Shown piece by piece: positions 25,413-33,559 of a stretch of DNA of 40,598 bases. A program made the position numbers and the translations under genes. The notes under the pieces are model-generated. The model was given only the letters and a program-made list of their open reading frames with translations, had not been told where the DNA came from and ran no database searches. Positions within the stretch are counted from its first letter, which is position 1, and the number at the start of each line of letters is the position of its first letter. The stretch spans positions 1 through 40,598 of the forward strand of contig WLWY01000019.1 of the NCBI GenBank assembly GCA_012103325.1. The letters are read 5' to 3'. This DNA is from Alphaproteobacteria bacterium (GTDB lineage Bacteria > Pseudomonadota > Alphaproteobacteria > UBA8366 > GCA-2717185).

Positions 25413-26233
25413 CCACCATGGTTGAAGAAACCCAGACATCGGCGGCGCAAGCGCGCGTTTTCAACGAAACGCTGCTATCGGTTGACGATATTTCACTCAG
25501 CTTCGGCGGCGTCAAGGCGCTGGACAGTGTCAGTTTCGACATCCGGAAGGGCGAAGTTCGCGCCATTATCGGCCCGAACGGCGCCGGCAAGTCATCGATG
25601 CTGAATGTGATCAACGGGTTCTACCACCCGAATGAAGGCTCGATCACTTATAAGGGTACCAAGCGCCCCGAAATGCGCCCCGACCAATCAGCCCAATCCG
25701 GTATCGCACGCACCTTCCAGAACATCGCCCTGTTCCGCGGCATGACGACGCTTGACAACATCATGACCGGGCGGAACACGAAAATGCACCGGAACTTCCT
25801 CTGGCAGGCGCTTCATTGGGGCCCCGCCAAAGCGGAAGAGCTGGAACACCGCACCATCGTCGAGAACGTCATCGATTTCCTGGAAATTCAGGCAATCCGC
25901 AAGACGCCGGTCGGCCGGCTGCCCTACGGCTTGCAGAAGCGGGTCGAGCTGGGCCGTGCGTTGGCGGCGGAACCCGATCTGCTGCTGCTGGACGAACCGA
26001 TGGCGGGCATGAACTCCGAGGAAAAAGAGGACATGTGCCGCTTTATCCTGGATGTGAATGACGAGTTCGGCACCACGATCGCGCTGATCGAGCATGATAT
26101 GAGCGTGGTCATGGACATCTCCGACCGGGTCGTGGTGCTGGATTACGGGCGAAAGATTGCCGACGGAACACCGGACGAAGTCCGCAGCAATCAAGGTGTC
26201 ATCGACGCCTATCTTGGCGTCTCGCACGACTGA
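25409..26233 (+). CDS. livG: Branched-chain-type ABC transporter ATP-binding protein LivG
   Basis: A 274-residue ABC ATPase with Walker A GPNGAGKSS, the LivG/BraF-type insert between Walker A and the signature (ARTFQNIALFRGMTTLDN), signature PYGLQKRVELGRAL, Walker B LLLLDEPMAGM and the switch histidine in IEHDMSVV. The signature is PYGLQ rather than LSGGQ, a variant common in LivG proteins. The C-terminal IADGTPDEVRSNQGVIDAYL is typical of LivG. Its ATG overlaps the synthetase stop. It would pair with LivF to drive the LivH/LivM permease. Confidence 0.93.
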   Translation: MTTMVEETQTSAAQARVFNETLLSVDDISLSFGGVKALDSVSFDIRKGEVRAIIGPNGAGKSSMLNVINGFYHPNEGSITYKGTKRPEMRPDQSAQSGIARTFQNIALFRGMTTLDNIMTGRNTKMHRNFLWQALHWGPAKAEELEHRTIVENVIDFLEIQAIRKTPVGRLPYGLQKRVELGRALAAEPDLLLLDEPMAGMNSEEKEDMCRFILDVNDEFGTTIALIEHDMSVVMDISDRVVVLDYGRKIADGTPDEVRSNQGVIDAYLGVSHD

Positions 26234-26256
26234 GTGGAAAGAAAGCGTAAAGCCAA

Positions 26257-27192
26257 ATGGAATTTCTCGAAGCCATCACGATAGTGCCCATTTTGGGTAT
26301 TGCCGAAGATTATGTGTTCTTTGGCGAAGTTGTGATCAGCGGGTTGCTTACCGGCGTCATGTATTCACTTGTCGCTCTTGGCTTCGTGCTGATCTTCAAG
26401 GCGTCGGGCGTCTTCAATTTCGCCCAGGGCATCATGGTCCTGTTCGCGGCTTTAACGCTGGTCGGCCTGATCGATTATGGCGTCCCGATTTGGCTGGCAA
26501 TCATCATCACGATGGGGGTCATGGTGGCGTTGGCCTACATCATCGAATATCTGATCCTGCGGCATCTGGTGAATCAGCCGGACATCATCCTCTTCATGTC
26601 GACCATCGGGCTGGCGTTCTTCCTCGAAGGATTCGGAGAACTCCTCTGGGGCGCGAACGTGAAGGCTCTCAACATCGGCATACCCGAGATTTCGATGGAT
26701 GTCGGCGGCATGCTGCTGAACAGTTTCGATATAATCGCCGCTGCGGTCGGCGCGTCCCTGGTCGCGTCCCTCGCCCTTTTCTTCCAGTTCACGCCCATGG
26801 GCCGCGCGCTCCGCGCGGTGGCGGACGATCACCAGGCCGCACTCTCCATCGGCATTCCGCTTAAGACGATCTGGGTTACGGTCTGGTCCGTCGCGGGCAT
26901 CGTCGCGCTGGTGGCCGGCGTCATGTGGGGTGCGAAAAGCGGCGTGCAGTTTTCGCTCTCCCTGATCGCGTTCAAGGCGCTGCCGGTTCTCATCCTCGGC
27001 GGGTTCACTTCGGTGCCCGGTGCGATCATCGGCGGCCTCATCATCGGCATGGGAGAAAAAGTCGCTGAAGTGTATTGGGGCCCGGCGGTGGGCGGCGCGA
27101 TCGAAAACTGGTTCGCCTACATGCTCGCCATGGTGTTTTTGTTCTTCCGTCCGCAAGGCCTGTTCGGCGAGCGGATCATTGAAAGAGTTTAG
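26257..27192 (+). CDS. livH: Branched-chain-type ABC transporter permease LivH
   Basis: A 311-residue integral membrane protein with about eight hydrophobic segments, the block SGLLTGVMYSLVALGFVLIFKASGVFNFAQG near the start and GRALRAVADDHQAALSIGI as the cytoplasmic coupling loop that meets the ATPase. This is the LivH half of the HAAT permease. The ATG at 26257 comes 23 bp after livG. The TAG stop codon is formed by the left boundary of the palindromic element 27190-27461 (TA plus the element's first G). Confidence 0.93.
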   Translation: MEFLEAITIVPILGIAEDYVFFGEVVISGLLTGVMYSLVALGFVLIFKASGVFNFAQGIMVLFAALTLVGLIDYGVPIWLAIIITMGVMVALAYIIEYLILRHLVNQPDIILFMSTIGLAFFLEGFGELLWGANVKALNIGIPEISMDVGGMLLNSFDIIAAAVGASLVASLALFFQFTPMGRALRAVADDHQAALSIGIPLKTIWVTVWSVAGIVALVAGVMWGAKSGVQFSLSLIAFKALPVLILGGFTSVPGAIIGGLIIGMGEKVAEVYWGPAVGGAIENWFAYMLAMVFLFFRPQGLFGERIIERV

Positions 27193-27461
27193 GAGCCTAT
27201 CTGTGTAATGCTTATGATCTGCACCATATTTTCAAGGCCTTGGGCTAGGATGGAGCCACGTGGCGATGCCGGAAGCATCGCGAGTGGCACCAGACGACGT
27301 CCCAAGGCCTTGAAAATATGGCCCTTCGGGTCGACCAGAGAGACGTGCGACCCGCGTCGTGGGCGCTTGACGATGCTGCCGGCATCGCCGGCGCACCCCC
27401 TCCTAACTCGCGCGTCTCTCTGGTCGATGCAGACCACAATCATTACACAGATAGGCTCCTA
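27190..27461. repeat. Bi-lobed palindromic element 1 (between livH and livM)
   Basis: A 272-bp element filling the livH-livM gap. The terminal inverted repeats are perfect over 21 bp (27190-27210 and 27441-27461, beginning TAGGAGCCTATC) and continue imperfectly inward. Two hairpin lobes lie inside. Lobe A has a perfect 21-bp stem (27224-27244 with 27301-27321) and tip GCGATGC-CGGAA-GCATCGC (27263-27281). Lobe B has a perfect 15-bp stem (27331-27345 with 27413-27427) and tip CGATGC-TGCCG-GCATCG (27371-27387). The element is flanked by TA, consistent with insertion at a TA dinucleotide. It carries no gene. Elements 2 and 3 share the plan. Confidence 0.85.
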
Positions 27462-27465
27462 GCCG

Positions 27466-28542
27466 ATGTTTTACCGCGAAACCGGTCAGTTCAAGACCAC
27501 CTACAACGCCGATCAGGCGATCTTCCCGATTGCCCAGGATCGATGGTTTGTGACCGCGGTCATCCTCGTGGCCTATCTGATCGTTCCGTTCTACGCCACG
27601 GAATATCTGCTGCAGGCGGTACTCATTCCGATGCTGATCTTCACGATCGCGGCGCTCGGGCTGAATATTCTGACCGGTTATGCCGGCTTGCTGTCGCTGG
27701 GCACAGGTGCCTTCATGGCGATGGGCGCCTATTCGGCATATAAGATTACGACCGCATTTCCCGACTTGAATATCATTATTGTCTTTTTGCTGTCGGGCCT
27801 TTCCGCGGCGGCGGTCGGCATCATGTTCGGCATCCCGAGTCTTCGGATCAAGGGCTTCTACCTGGCGGTTGCGACTTTTGCCGCCCAGTTCTTCCTTCTC
27901 TGGATGTTCAACAAGGTGGCGTGGTGGGTGAACTACAGCCCGAGCGGCACGATCACCGCACCGCCACGCGAGATGTTCGGCCATATGATGACCGGGCCGA
28001 CCGCGACGCCGGAGACACGCTATTTTCTCGTCCTGACATTCTGTGTCGTGTTCGCTTTTATCGCGAAGAACCTCGTGCGCGGCCGGATCGGACGCCACTG
28101 GATGGCGATCCGCGATATGGACATCGCTGCCGAAATTATCGGCATTCGGCTTCTCCCGAACAAGCTTCTGGCCTTCGCGATCAGCTCCTTCTATTGCGGT
28201 GTCGCAGGCGCGCTCCTGGTCTTCTCCTACCTGGGCAGCGCCGAAACGGAAGCGTTCGATATCGTCGTGTCCTTCGACGTCCTCTTCATGGTGATTATCG
28301 GGGGCCTTGGCAGCATTCTGGGGTCGTTCCTCGGCGCTGCCTTCATCTGGCTAACCCCGATCATTCTAACAAACGTGCCGCATCTCGTTGGTCTCGAGAT
28401 GGCAACGGACGTACAAAAACATATCGAGATCATGATCTTCGGATCGCTGATTGTGATCTTCGTCATCTTCGAACCGGCCGGGCTTGCGCGGCTGTGGTCC
28501 ATCGGCAAAGAAAAGCTTCGCCGATGGCCATTTCCGTACTAG
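27466..28542 (+). CDS. livM: Branched-chain-type ABC transporter permease LivM
   Basis: A 358-residue membrane permease with the LivM motif GLNILTGYAGLLSLGTGAFM, LRIKGFYLAVATFAAQFFL and the coupling loop GRHWMAIRDMDIAAEIIGI. About nine to ten hydrophobic segments are visible. The ATG at 27466 lies only 4 bp after the end of palindromic element 1, so its ribosome-binding region is the element's right terminal repeat (AGGCTCCTAGCCG), with no clear purine-rich site at proper spacing. Translation or message folding here may be affected by the element. Confidence 0.93.
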   Translation: MFYRETGQFKTTYNADQAIFPIAQDRWFVTAVILVAYLIVPFYATEYLLQAVLIPMLIFTIAALGLNILTGYAGLLSLGTGAFMAMGAYSAYKITTAFPDLNIIIVFLLSGLSAAAVGIMFGIPSLRIKGFYLAVATFAAQFFLLWMFNKVAWWVNYSPSGTITAPPREMFGHMMTGPTATPETRYFLVLTFCVVFAFIAKNLVRGRIGRHWMAIRDMDIAAEIIGIRLLPNKLLAFAISSFYCGVAGALLVFSYLGSAETEAFDIVVSFDVLFMVIIGGLGSILGSFLGAAFIWLTPIILTNVPHLVGLEMATDVQKHIEIMIFGSLIVIFVIFEPAGLARLWSIGKEKLRRWPFPY

Positions 28543-28707
28543 GAGGGTGTCCGAGTACGGAATTAGGGGTAACGAGAAAAGACGCAATGATAAGCTGACG
28601 GACAGCCGGCCTAATCGTTTACCGGCTCAACCGCGGCATGATAGGATTTAGCTCGATACATCAAACGACTAGTACGTTTTTGTGTCGTAATTGAAAGGGA
28701 GAAAGTA

Positions 28708-30036
28708 ATGAACTTCAAAAAACTGTCTCTGGTGGCCGCGGGTTTTGCGGTTGCCGTGACCGGCATCGCCGCGACCAAGGTCATGGCGGCTGGCGAAGTC
28801 TTTCTACCGCTTCTGGTCTATCGCACGGGGCCATACGCGCCGAACGGTATTCCGAATGCGAACGGTATTCGCGATTACATGACGATGATCAACAAGCGGG
28901 ACGGCGGCATCAACGGCGTCAAAATCGCTTGGGAAGAGTGCGACACCAAGTACAATACGAAGATCGGTGTCGAGTGCTACGAACGCCTCAAGAACAATGG
29001 TGAAAAGGGCGCCGTAGTCGTTAACCCCTACAGCACGGGCATCACCTATCAGCTGATCCCGAAGGCGCCGGTCGATAAAATTCCAATTCACTCGATGGGT
29101 TACGGTCGTACGGCGGCGGGCGATGGCACCGTTTTCAAATGGGCCTTCACCGCACCGACCAGCTATTGGAGCCAGGCCACCACCTTCATCAAATATGTCG
29201 GCGAGCAAGAAGGCGGCATGGACAAGTTGAAGGACAAGAAAATCGCGCTTGTCTATCACAACAGCGCCTATGGCAAAGAGCCGATCTCCACGCTTGAGCT
29301 TCTTTCGAAAAAGTTCGGATACGACCTCAAGCTGCTGGCCGTCGATCATCCAGGTCAGGAGCAGAAGTCAACCTGGCTGCAGGTTCGCCGCTACAAGCCC
29401 GATTACATCTTCATCTGGGGCTGGGGCGTGATGAATCAGGTCGCCATCAAGGAAGCGGCCGCGATCAACTTCCCGATGGATCACTTCATCGGCGTCTGGT
29501 GGTCGGGTTCGGAGAATGACGTTATCCCCGCCGGCGATGCCGCAAAGGGATATAAAGCAGCGACCTTCCACGCGACGGGAACCGACTTCGGCGTGCATCA
29601 GGACATTCTGAAATACGTCTATGACGGCAATCTTGCCAAGGCGAAGGAAAACCACTGGGGTGAAGTCCTCTACAACCGGGGCATCATCAACTCCGTCTAC
29701 AACACCGAGGCCATCCGCACCGCGATGGGCAAATACGGTAACAAGCCGATCGGTGGCGAGGAAGTCCGCTGGGGTATGGAAAACCTCGATCTGACAGCGG
29801 CCAAACTCGAGAAGCTGGGCCTCAAAGGCTACATGAATCCGCACAAAATCACCTGTGAGGATCATGAAGGCGGCGGGCCGGTCACCTTCCAGCAATGGAC
29901 GGGTTCCGAGTGGAAGATCGTGAGCAAGTGGTACACGCCGATGTACGACATCGTTCGCGGTCAGATCAAGAAAGCCGCGGCGGCCTACGCCAAGGAAAAC
30001 AACATCACCCCGCGCGACTGCTCGAAAGAAGGCTGA
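28708..30036 (+). CDS. ABC transporter periplasmic substrate-binding protein (LivK-type)
   Basis: A 442-residue secreted binding protein. A signal peptide is clear: basic MNFKK, a hydrophobic core (LSLVAAGFAVAVTGIAA), then a cleavage region near VMAAGE. The mature part is a type I periplasmic fold: IRDYMTMINKRDGGINGVKI near the start, ECYERLKNNGEKGAVVVNPYSTG, and SAYGKEPISTLE at the inter-domain region. It supplies substrate to LivHMGF. Such proteins bind amino acids, amides or aromatic acids; the nearby CoA ligases favour a carboxylate. The ATG at 28708 has a GGGAGA site. It is 165 bp after livM, a gap with a weak AGCCGG/CCGGCT hairpin (28604-28627), so it may have separate mRNA abundance. 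Confidence 0.92.
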   Translation: MNFKKLSLVAAGFAVAVTGIAATKVMAAGEVFLPLLVYRTGPYAPNGIPNANGIRDYMTMINKRDGGINGVKIAWEECDTKYNTKIGVECYERLKNNGEKGAVVVNPYSTGITYQLIPKAPVDKIPIHSMGYGRTAAGDGTVFKWAFTAPTSYWSQATTFIKYVGEQEGGMDKLKDKKIALVYHNSAYGKEPISTLELLSKKFGYDLKLLAVDHPGQEQKSTWLQVRRYKPDYIFIWGWGVMNQVAIKEAAAINFPMDHFIGVWWSGSENDVIPAGDAAKGYKAATFHATGTDFGVHQDILKYVYDGNLAKAKENHWGEVLYNRGIINSVYNTEAIRTAMGKYGNKPIGGEEVRWGMENLDLTAAKLEKLGLKGYMNPHKITCEDHEGGGPVTFQQWTGSEWKIVSKWYTPMYDIVRGQIKKAAAAYAKENNITPRDCSKEG

Positions 30037-30072
30037 GCGCGAGGCAATAACCAGTAACTGGAACCGTTGGAT

Positions 30073-30885
30073 ATGGCCGAGAACGGAAACATCCTGCTAA
30101 ACGTCAACAACGTCGAGGTGATCTACGACCACGTCATCTTAGTGTTGCGGGGCGTTTCGTTCGAGGTCCCCCTGGGAGGCATCGTCGCCCTCCTCGGGGC
30201 CAACGGCGCCGGCAAAACGACAACGCTCAAAGCGATCTCCAACCTGCTGAGGGCGGAACGCGGCGACGTGACCAAAGGCACTATCGAATACAAAGGTGAG
30301 CGGATCGACCGGCTAACGCCGCATGAACTGGTCAAGAAAGGCGTTGTTCAGGTCATGGAGGGCCGTCACTGCTTCGAACATCTGACGGTTGAAGATAATC
30401 TGATGACCGGGGCCTATACCCGCTCCGACGGGAAGGCCAACGTCGAAGCGGATCTGGAAAAGGTCTATACGTATTTTCCGCGTTTGAAAGAACGCCGCCG
30501 CAGCCAGGCAGGCTATACCTCCGGCGGCGAACAGCAAATGGTCGCCATTGGGCGCGCCCTGATGGCGCGGCCAAGCATGATCCTGCTGGACGAACCGTCC
30601 ATGGGCCTCGCGCCGCAATTGGTCGAAGAGATTTTCGGAATCGTTACGCGATTGAACGAGGACGAAGGCGTGACCTTTCTGCTCGCGGAGCAGAACACCA
30701 ACATGGCACTCCGATATGCGCGCTACGGCTACATTCTGGAAAGCGGTCGCATCGTGCTCGACGGCGCAGCCTCGGAGTTGCGTGAAAACGAAGACGTGAA
30801 GGAATTCTATCTCGGTCTCTCCGGCAGTGGCCGTAAGAGCTTCCGGGATGTTAAACATTACCGGCGGCGCAAGCGCTGGCTCTAA
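30073..30885 (+). CDS. livF: Branched-chain-type ABC transporter ATP-binding protein LivF
   Basis: A 270-residue ABC ATPase with Walker A GANGAGKTTT, the LivF-type Q-loop block GVVQVMEGRHCFEHLTVEDNL, signature YTSGGEQQMVAIGRAL, Walker B MILLDEPSMGLAP and switch region FLLAEQNTNMAL. The C terminus has an unusual basic tail (GRKSFRDVKHYRRRKRWL) beyond the normal end of the family. The ATG at 30073 is preferred over TTG 30067; the ribosome-binding site is weak. It sits 36 bp after the binding protein gene and 43 bp before the PaaK-like gene. Confidence 0.92.
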   Translation: MAENGNILLNVNNVEVIYDHVILVLRGVSFEVPLGGIVALLGANGAGKTTTLKAISNLLRAERGDVTKGTIEYKGERIDRLTPHELVKKGVVQVMEGRHCFEHLTVEDNLMTGAYTRSDGKANVEADLEKVYTYFPRLKERRRSQAGYTSGGEQQMVAIGRALMARPSMILLDEPSMGLAPQLVEEIFGIVTRLNEDEGVTFLLAEQNTNMALRYARYGYILESGRIVLDGAASELRENEDVKEFYLGLSGSGRKSFRDVKHYRRRKRWL

Positions 30886-30928
30886 ACGCCACGCGCCCAG
30901 CGCGCGGAACAAAAAGGGGGGCGCGACA

Positions 30929-32161
30929 TTGACCGAATATTTCGACGAGCTCGAAACCCGCGACCCTGAACAGCGCGAACGCGCGCTTATGGCAGCACTG
31001 CCGAAGCAAATCGCACTGGCGAAATCCACCGAGGGCTACGCCAAAACGCTGGCGGAAATCGACCCGGAATCGATCACCAGCCGGGACGCCCTCGCCAGTC
31101 TGCCGGTGACGCGCAAGAGCGACCTGATTGATCTGCAGGCGAAGTCACCGCCTTTCGGCGGGCTCAACGCAACCCCCGTGGGCCAGATGGCGCGGCTCTT
31201 CCTGTCGCCAGGTCCAATCGCCGAACCCGAGGGACAGAAGGCCGATTTCTGGCGCATGGCGCGGGCGCTCTACGCGGCGGGCTTCCGCGCCGGCGATATC
31301 ATCCACAACTGTTTTTCCTATCACCTGACGCCGGCGGGATTTCTCTTCGACGGCGCCGCGCGTACCGTCGGCTGCGCCGTTGTGCCGGGCGGCGTCGGCC
31401 AGACCGATCTGCAGGTGCAAACCATCGCCCATTTCCGTCCGGACGGTTATGCCGGAACGCCCGACTTCCTTAAACTTCTGCTCGCCAAGGCAGACGAGCT
31501 CGGCACCGACATCTCGTCGATCAAGAAGGCGTTGGTCGGCGGCGGCGCGCTGCTGCCCCCGCTGCGAAAAGAATATGCGGAGCGTGGGATCAAGGTGCTG
31601 CAGGGTTACGGAACGGCAGACGTCGGCAACATCGCTTATGAGTCGGAAGCCCAGGAAGGCATGATTATCGACGAGGGCATCATCCTTGAAATTGTCCGTC
31701 CAGGTACCGGTGACCCCGTTGCGGAAGGAAATGTCGGCGAGGTCGTGGTGACACTCCTCAACGAAGATTATCCGCTGGTCCGTTTCGGAACCGGCGATCT
31801 CTCTGCAATTCTGCCGGGGATCAGCCCTTGCGGCCGCACCGCCCCACGCATCAAAGGCTGGATGGGACGCGCCGACCAGCGCACGAAAGTCCGCGGCATG
31901 TTTGTCGATCCGGTGCAGGTCGACCGGGTATTGAAGAAACACGCGGACGTTACGCGGATGCGACTGATCATCGACGAAGATGGTGGCCTCGATACAGTAA
32001 CGCTGCGGTGCGAGACTGCATCCCAGGACGACGGCCTTGCAGCGGCGATCGCGGATTCCTTCCAGTCCGAATGCAAGGTACGCACGACAGTGGAACTCGC
32101 CCCATCCGGCAGCCTGCCGAATGACGGTAAGATCATCGACGACATCCGAAAATACGACTGA
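30929..32161 (+). CDS. Phenylacetate-CoA ligase (PaaK)-like AMP-binding protein
   Basis: A 410-residue PaaK-type adenylate-forming protein. Recognisable blocks are DALASLPVTRKSDL, HNCFSYHLTPAGFLFDGAAR, GCAVVPGGVGQTDLQVQ, GYAGTPDFLKLLL, GGGALLPPLRKEY and YGTADVGNIAYE. The usual SSGTTG phosphate loop is replaced by LFLSPGPIAEPEG, a variant I associate with a PaaK-like subgroup linked to Liv-type transporters, so CoA-ligase activity is likely but not proven. The start is TTG 30929 with a strong AAGGGGGG site; the frame is open into the livF end. It closes the transport operon and is the second CoA ligase in it. Confidence 0.83.
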   Translation: MTEYFDELETRDPEQRERALMAALPKQIALAKSTEGYAKTLAEIDPESITSRDALASLPVTRKSDLIDLQAKSPPFGGLNATPVGQMARLFLSPGPIAEPEGQKADFWRMARALYAAGFRAGDIIHNCFSYHLTPAGFLFDGAARTVGCAVVPGGVGQTDLQVQTIAHFRPDGYAGTPDFLKLLLAKADELGTDISSIKKALVGGGALLPPLRKEYAERGIKVLQGYGTADVGNIAYESEAQEGMIIDEGIILEIVRPGTGDPVAEGNVGEVVVTLLNEDYPLVRFGTGDLSAILPGISPCGRTAPRIKGWMGRADQRTKVRGMFVDPVQVDRVLKKHADVTRMRLIIDEDGGLDTVTLRCETASQDDGLAAAIADSFQSECKVRTTVELAPSGSLPNDGKIIDDIRKYD

Positions 32162-32270
32162 GTCAAACCGGCAGAGACGCTATCTCTTTTTAAGAACCCA
32201 CAGAACACCGTATTACAGCGGTGGTTGATCGCGACTTGCGCCAATTCCTTCCTCGCACCAAAGTGACCCG

Positions 32271-32951
32271 ATGAAGAGACTGCTTCCAGAACCTATCGCT
32301 TTCAGTGGTGCCATGATTTTTCTGGCGATAGCGGCGATCGCCTTCGCGCTGTTAAATCCCGAAGTGCGTCTGTGGCTGCAAAATACGCCTCCCGGGTTAA
32401 ACGCCGCCGTTGGCGCCTTCGCTGGCACGGTGATCGGTCTGCTGGGGATCGCCGCCGCGATCATTTATCACGCGCAAATGGAGCGTGACGACAAGACTGC
32501 GCGCCAATCCGACGACGCCCGCGTTCTTGCGGCAGCGATCCATGGCGAAATTGTTGCCCTTGCCCAATGGCTTGCCATCCAGGCCAGCCAGAACAATGCG
32601 GACGGGCGAAATGATCTGTACCGGTCGAACGAGATCATGGACGGATCCGACTCTGCGGGGTTTTCATCACGATCAGTGTACGAAACCAATGCAGGGCGAT
32701 TGGATCTTTTGGGGTCCGACCTCGCGGCAGCGGTCGCCTATTGTCACGCAATCTTCGAACAGGCGGAATGGCAGCATAACGCCATGCTCTCCCGCGGTAC
32801 CGGGCGCAGCGGCAACCTTCCTGCCGTCGAAGAGAAAATGCGGGCGACGGCAAGCTATCTCGCCGCGTTCGTTTCCGGCGGACCTGCCGAAATCGACGCA
32901 GCGGGGCGACAAGCGCTGTTCGCGCAACCCGCTGGACGGACCGACGATTAA
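32271..32951 (+). CDS. Hypothetical membrane-anchored protein
   Basis: A 226-residue protein that I do not recognise. Two hydrophobic segments (about residues 9-28 and 44-66) are followed by a soluble helical region with several Ala-rich stretches (ARVLAAAIHGEIVALAQWLA, LLGSDLAAAVAYCHAIFEQA). The layout suggests an inner-membrane hairpin anchor with a cytoplasmic tail. Its TAA stop is immediately followed by the TA that begins palindromic element 2. The promoter is probably its own, since 109 bp separate it from the transport operon. Confidence 0.7.
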   Translation: MKRLLPEPIAFSGAMIFLAIAAIAFALLNPEVRLWLQNTPPGLNAAVGAFAGTVIGLLGIAAAIIYHAQMERDDKTARQSDDARVLAAAIHGEIVALAQWLAIQASQNNADGRNDLYRSNEIMDGSDSAGFSSRSVYETNAGRLDLLGSDLAAAVAYCHAIFEQAEWQHNAMLSRGTGRSGNLPAVEEKMRATASYLAAFVSGGPAEIDAAGRQALFAQPAGRTDD

Positions 32952-33212
32952 TACCAAGGGGCGATGATAGTAACCCATAGAGATCGCGCATGCGGTCCGT
33001 CGGGTAGGAGGGGCGGCGCAGGCGATGCGGGGCATCGTCAAGCCGTTCCGACGCCCTCCGACGGGCCGCATGCGCGACCGGAACGGCATCTTGGCGCGGC
33101 TTTCGGACAGCGTCGCGCACGGCTCCCGATGCCCCGCATCGCCGCGCCGCACGCTCCTCGCCGAAAACCGCGCTAAGCTGTCTCTATGGGTCACTATCAA
33201 CGCTCCTTGGTA
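32952..33212. repeat. Bi-lobed palindromic element 2
   Basis: A 261-bp element starting directly after the stop codon at 32951. The terminal repeats match at 29 of 32 positions (32952-32983 and 33181-33212, beginning TACCAAGG). Lobe A has a 20-bp stem with one wobble pair (32984-33003 with 33058-33077) and tip CGATGC-GGG-GCATCG (33023-33037). Lobe B has a 16-bp stem with two wobble pairs (33091-33106 with 33161-33176) and tip CGATGC-CCC-GCATCG (33127-33141). It has the same plan as elements 1 and 3, with unrelated stem sequences. No gene lies inside. Confidence 0.85.
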
Positions 33213-33292
33213 TAACGCGGCGAAAGCGGCATAGTCCGTTTGACATAATGTTGCCTCAATCCAGGCCTTAATTCGCCACAGACCTTTGTTTT

Positions 33293-33415
33293 TATAAAGG
33301 CTGCTGAGACCTCCCCTCTCAGTCGGGACTGATCCCATCAGTCTCGCTCCGCGGTCCATTTAGACCGCACCTTGGGAGCGATCGCCAGCCCACCCCTGGC
33401 GGTCGCTCCCTATTT
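33293..33415 (+). ncRNA. Candidate small RNA with four hairpins
   Basis: Four hairpins follow each other. H1 is CTGAGA/TCTCAG (33304-33322) with loop CCTCCCC. H2 is GACTGAT/ATCAGTC (33327-33343) with loop CCC. H3 is GCGGTC/GACCGC (33351-33368). H4 is a 15-bp stem (33374-33388 with 33396-33410) with loop CCCACCC and then TATTT. A TATAAA box (33293-33298) lies just upstream. The loop of H1 could pair with Shine-Dalgarno sequences, as in the CCUCC-loop sRNAs of Alphaproteobacteria. No protein frame explains the structure. The strand is inferred from the TATAAA box and from the H4 tail; the opposite strand is not excluded. Confidence 0.5.
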
Positions 33416-33477
33416 CCATTTTCAAACTTCACCAATACGGGACGCTATCGCGCCGCCGATGTGGTATATCTCGGCTC

Positions 33478-33532
33478 GGTCATGAACTCATAAACTGCGC
33501 TGATCTTGATCGCATTTTATGAGTTCATGACC
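33478..33532. repeat. 55-bp palindrome upstream of ccmA
   Basis: GGTCATGAACTCATAAA (33478-33494) is exactly mirrored at 33516-33532, with a 21-nt spacer. The string ACTCATAAA also occurs at the end of the IS5-type remnant (3529-3537), so this may be a tiny non-autonomous derivative with IS5-like ends. It could equally act as a hairpin or operator for ccmA, whose start is 27 bp away. Confidence 0.5.
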
Positions 33533-33559
33533 TAGTCCAACCCGTCGCGCAGCAGAGAC

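Noticed and set aside
27190..27461. Retron-like msr/msd or CRISPR interpretation of the palindromic elements
   Set aside because: There is no reverse transcriptase gene nearby and no regularly spaced direct repeats or cas genes; the outer inverted repeats alone are not enough.
33293..33415. tRNA, 6S RNA, SRP RNA or tmRNA at the four-hairpin region
   Set aside because: No acceptor-T-arm layout, open-bubble long duplex, GNRA/Alu-like SRP signature or tag frame is visible; only the generic sRNA call is supportable.
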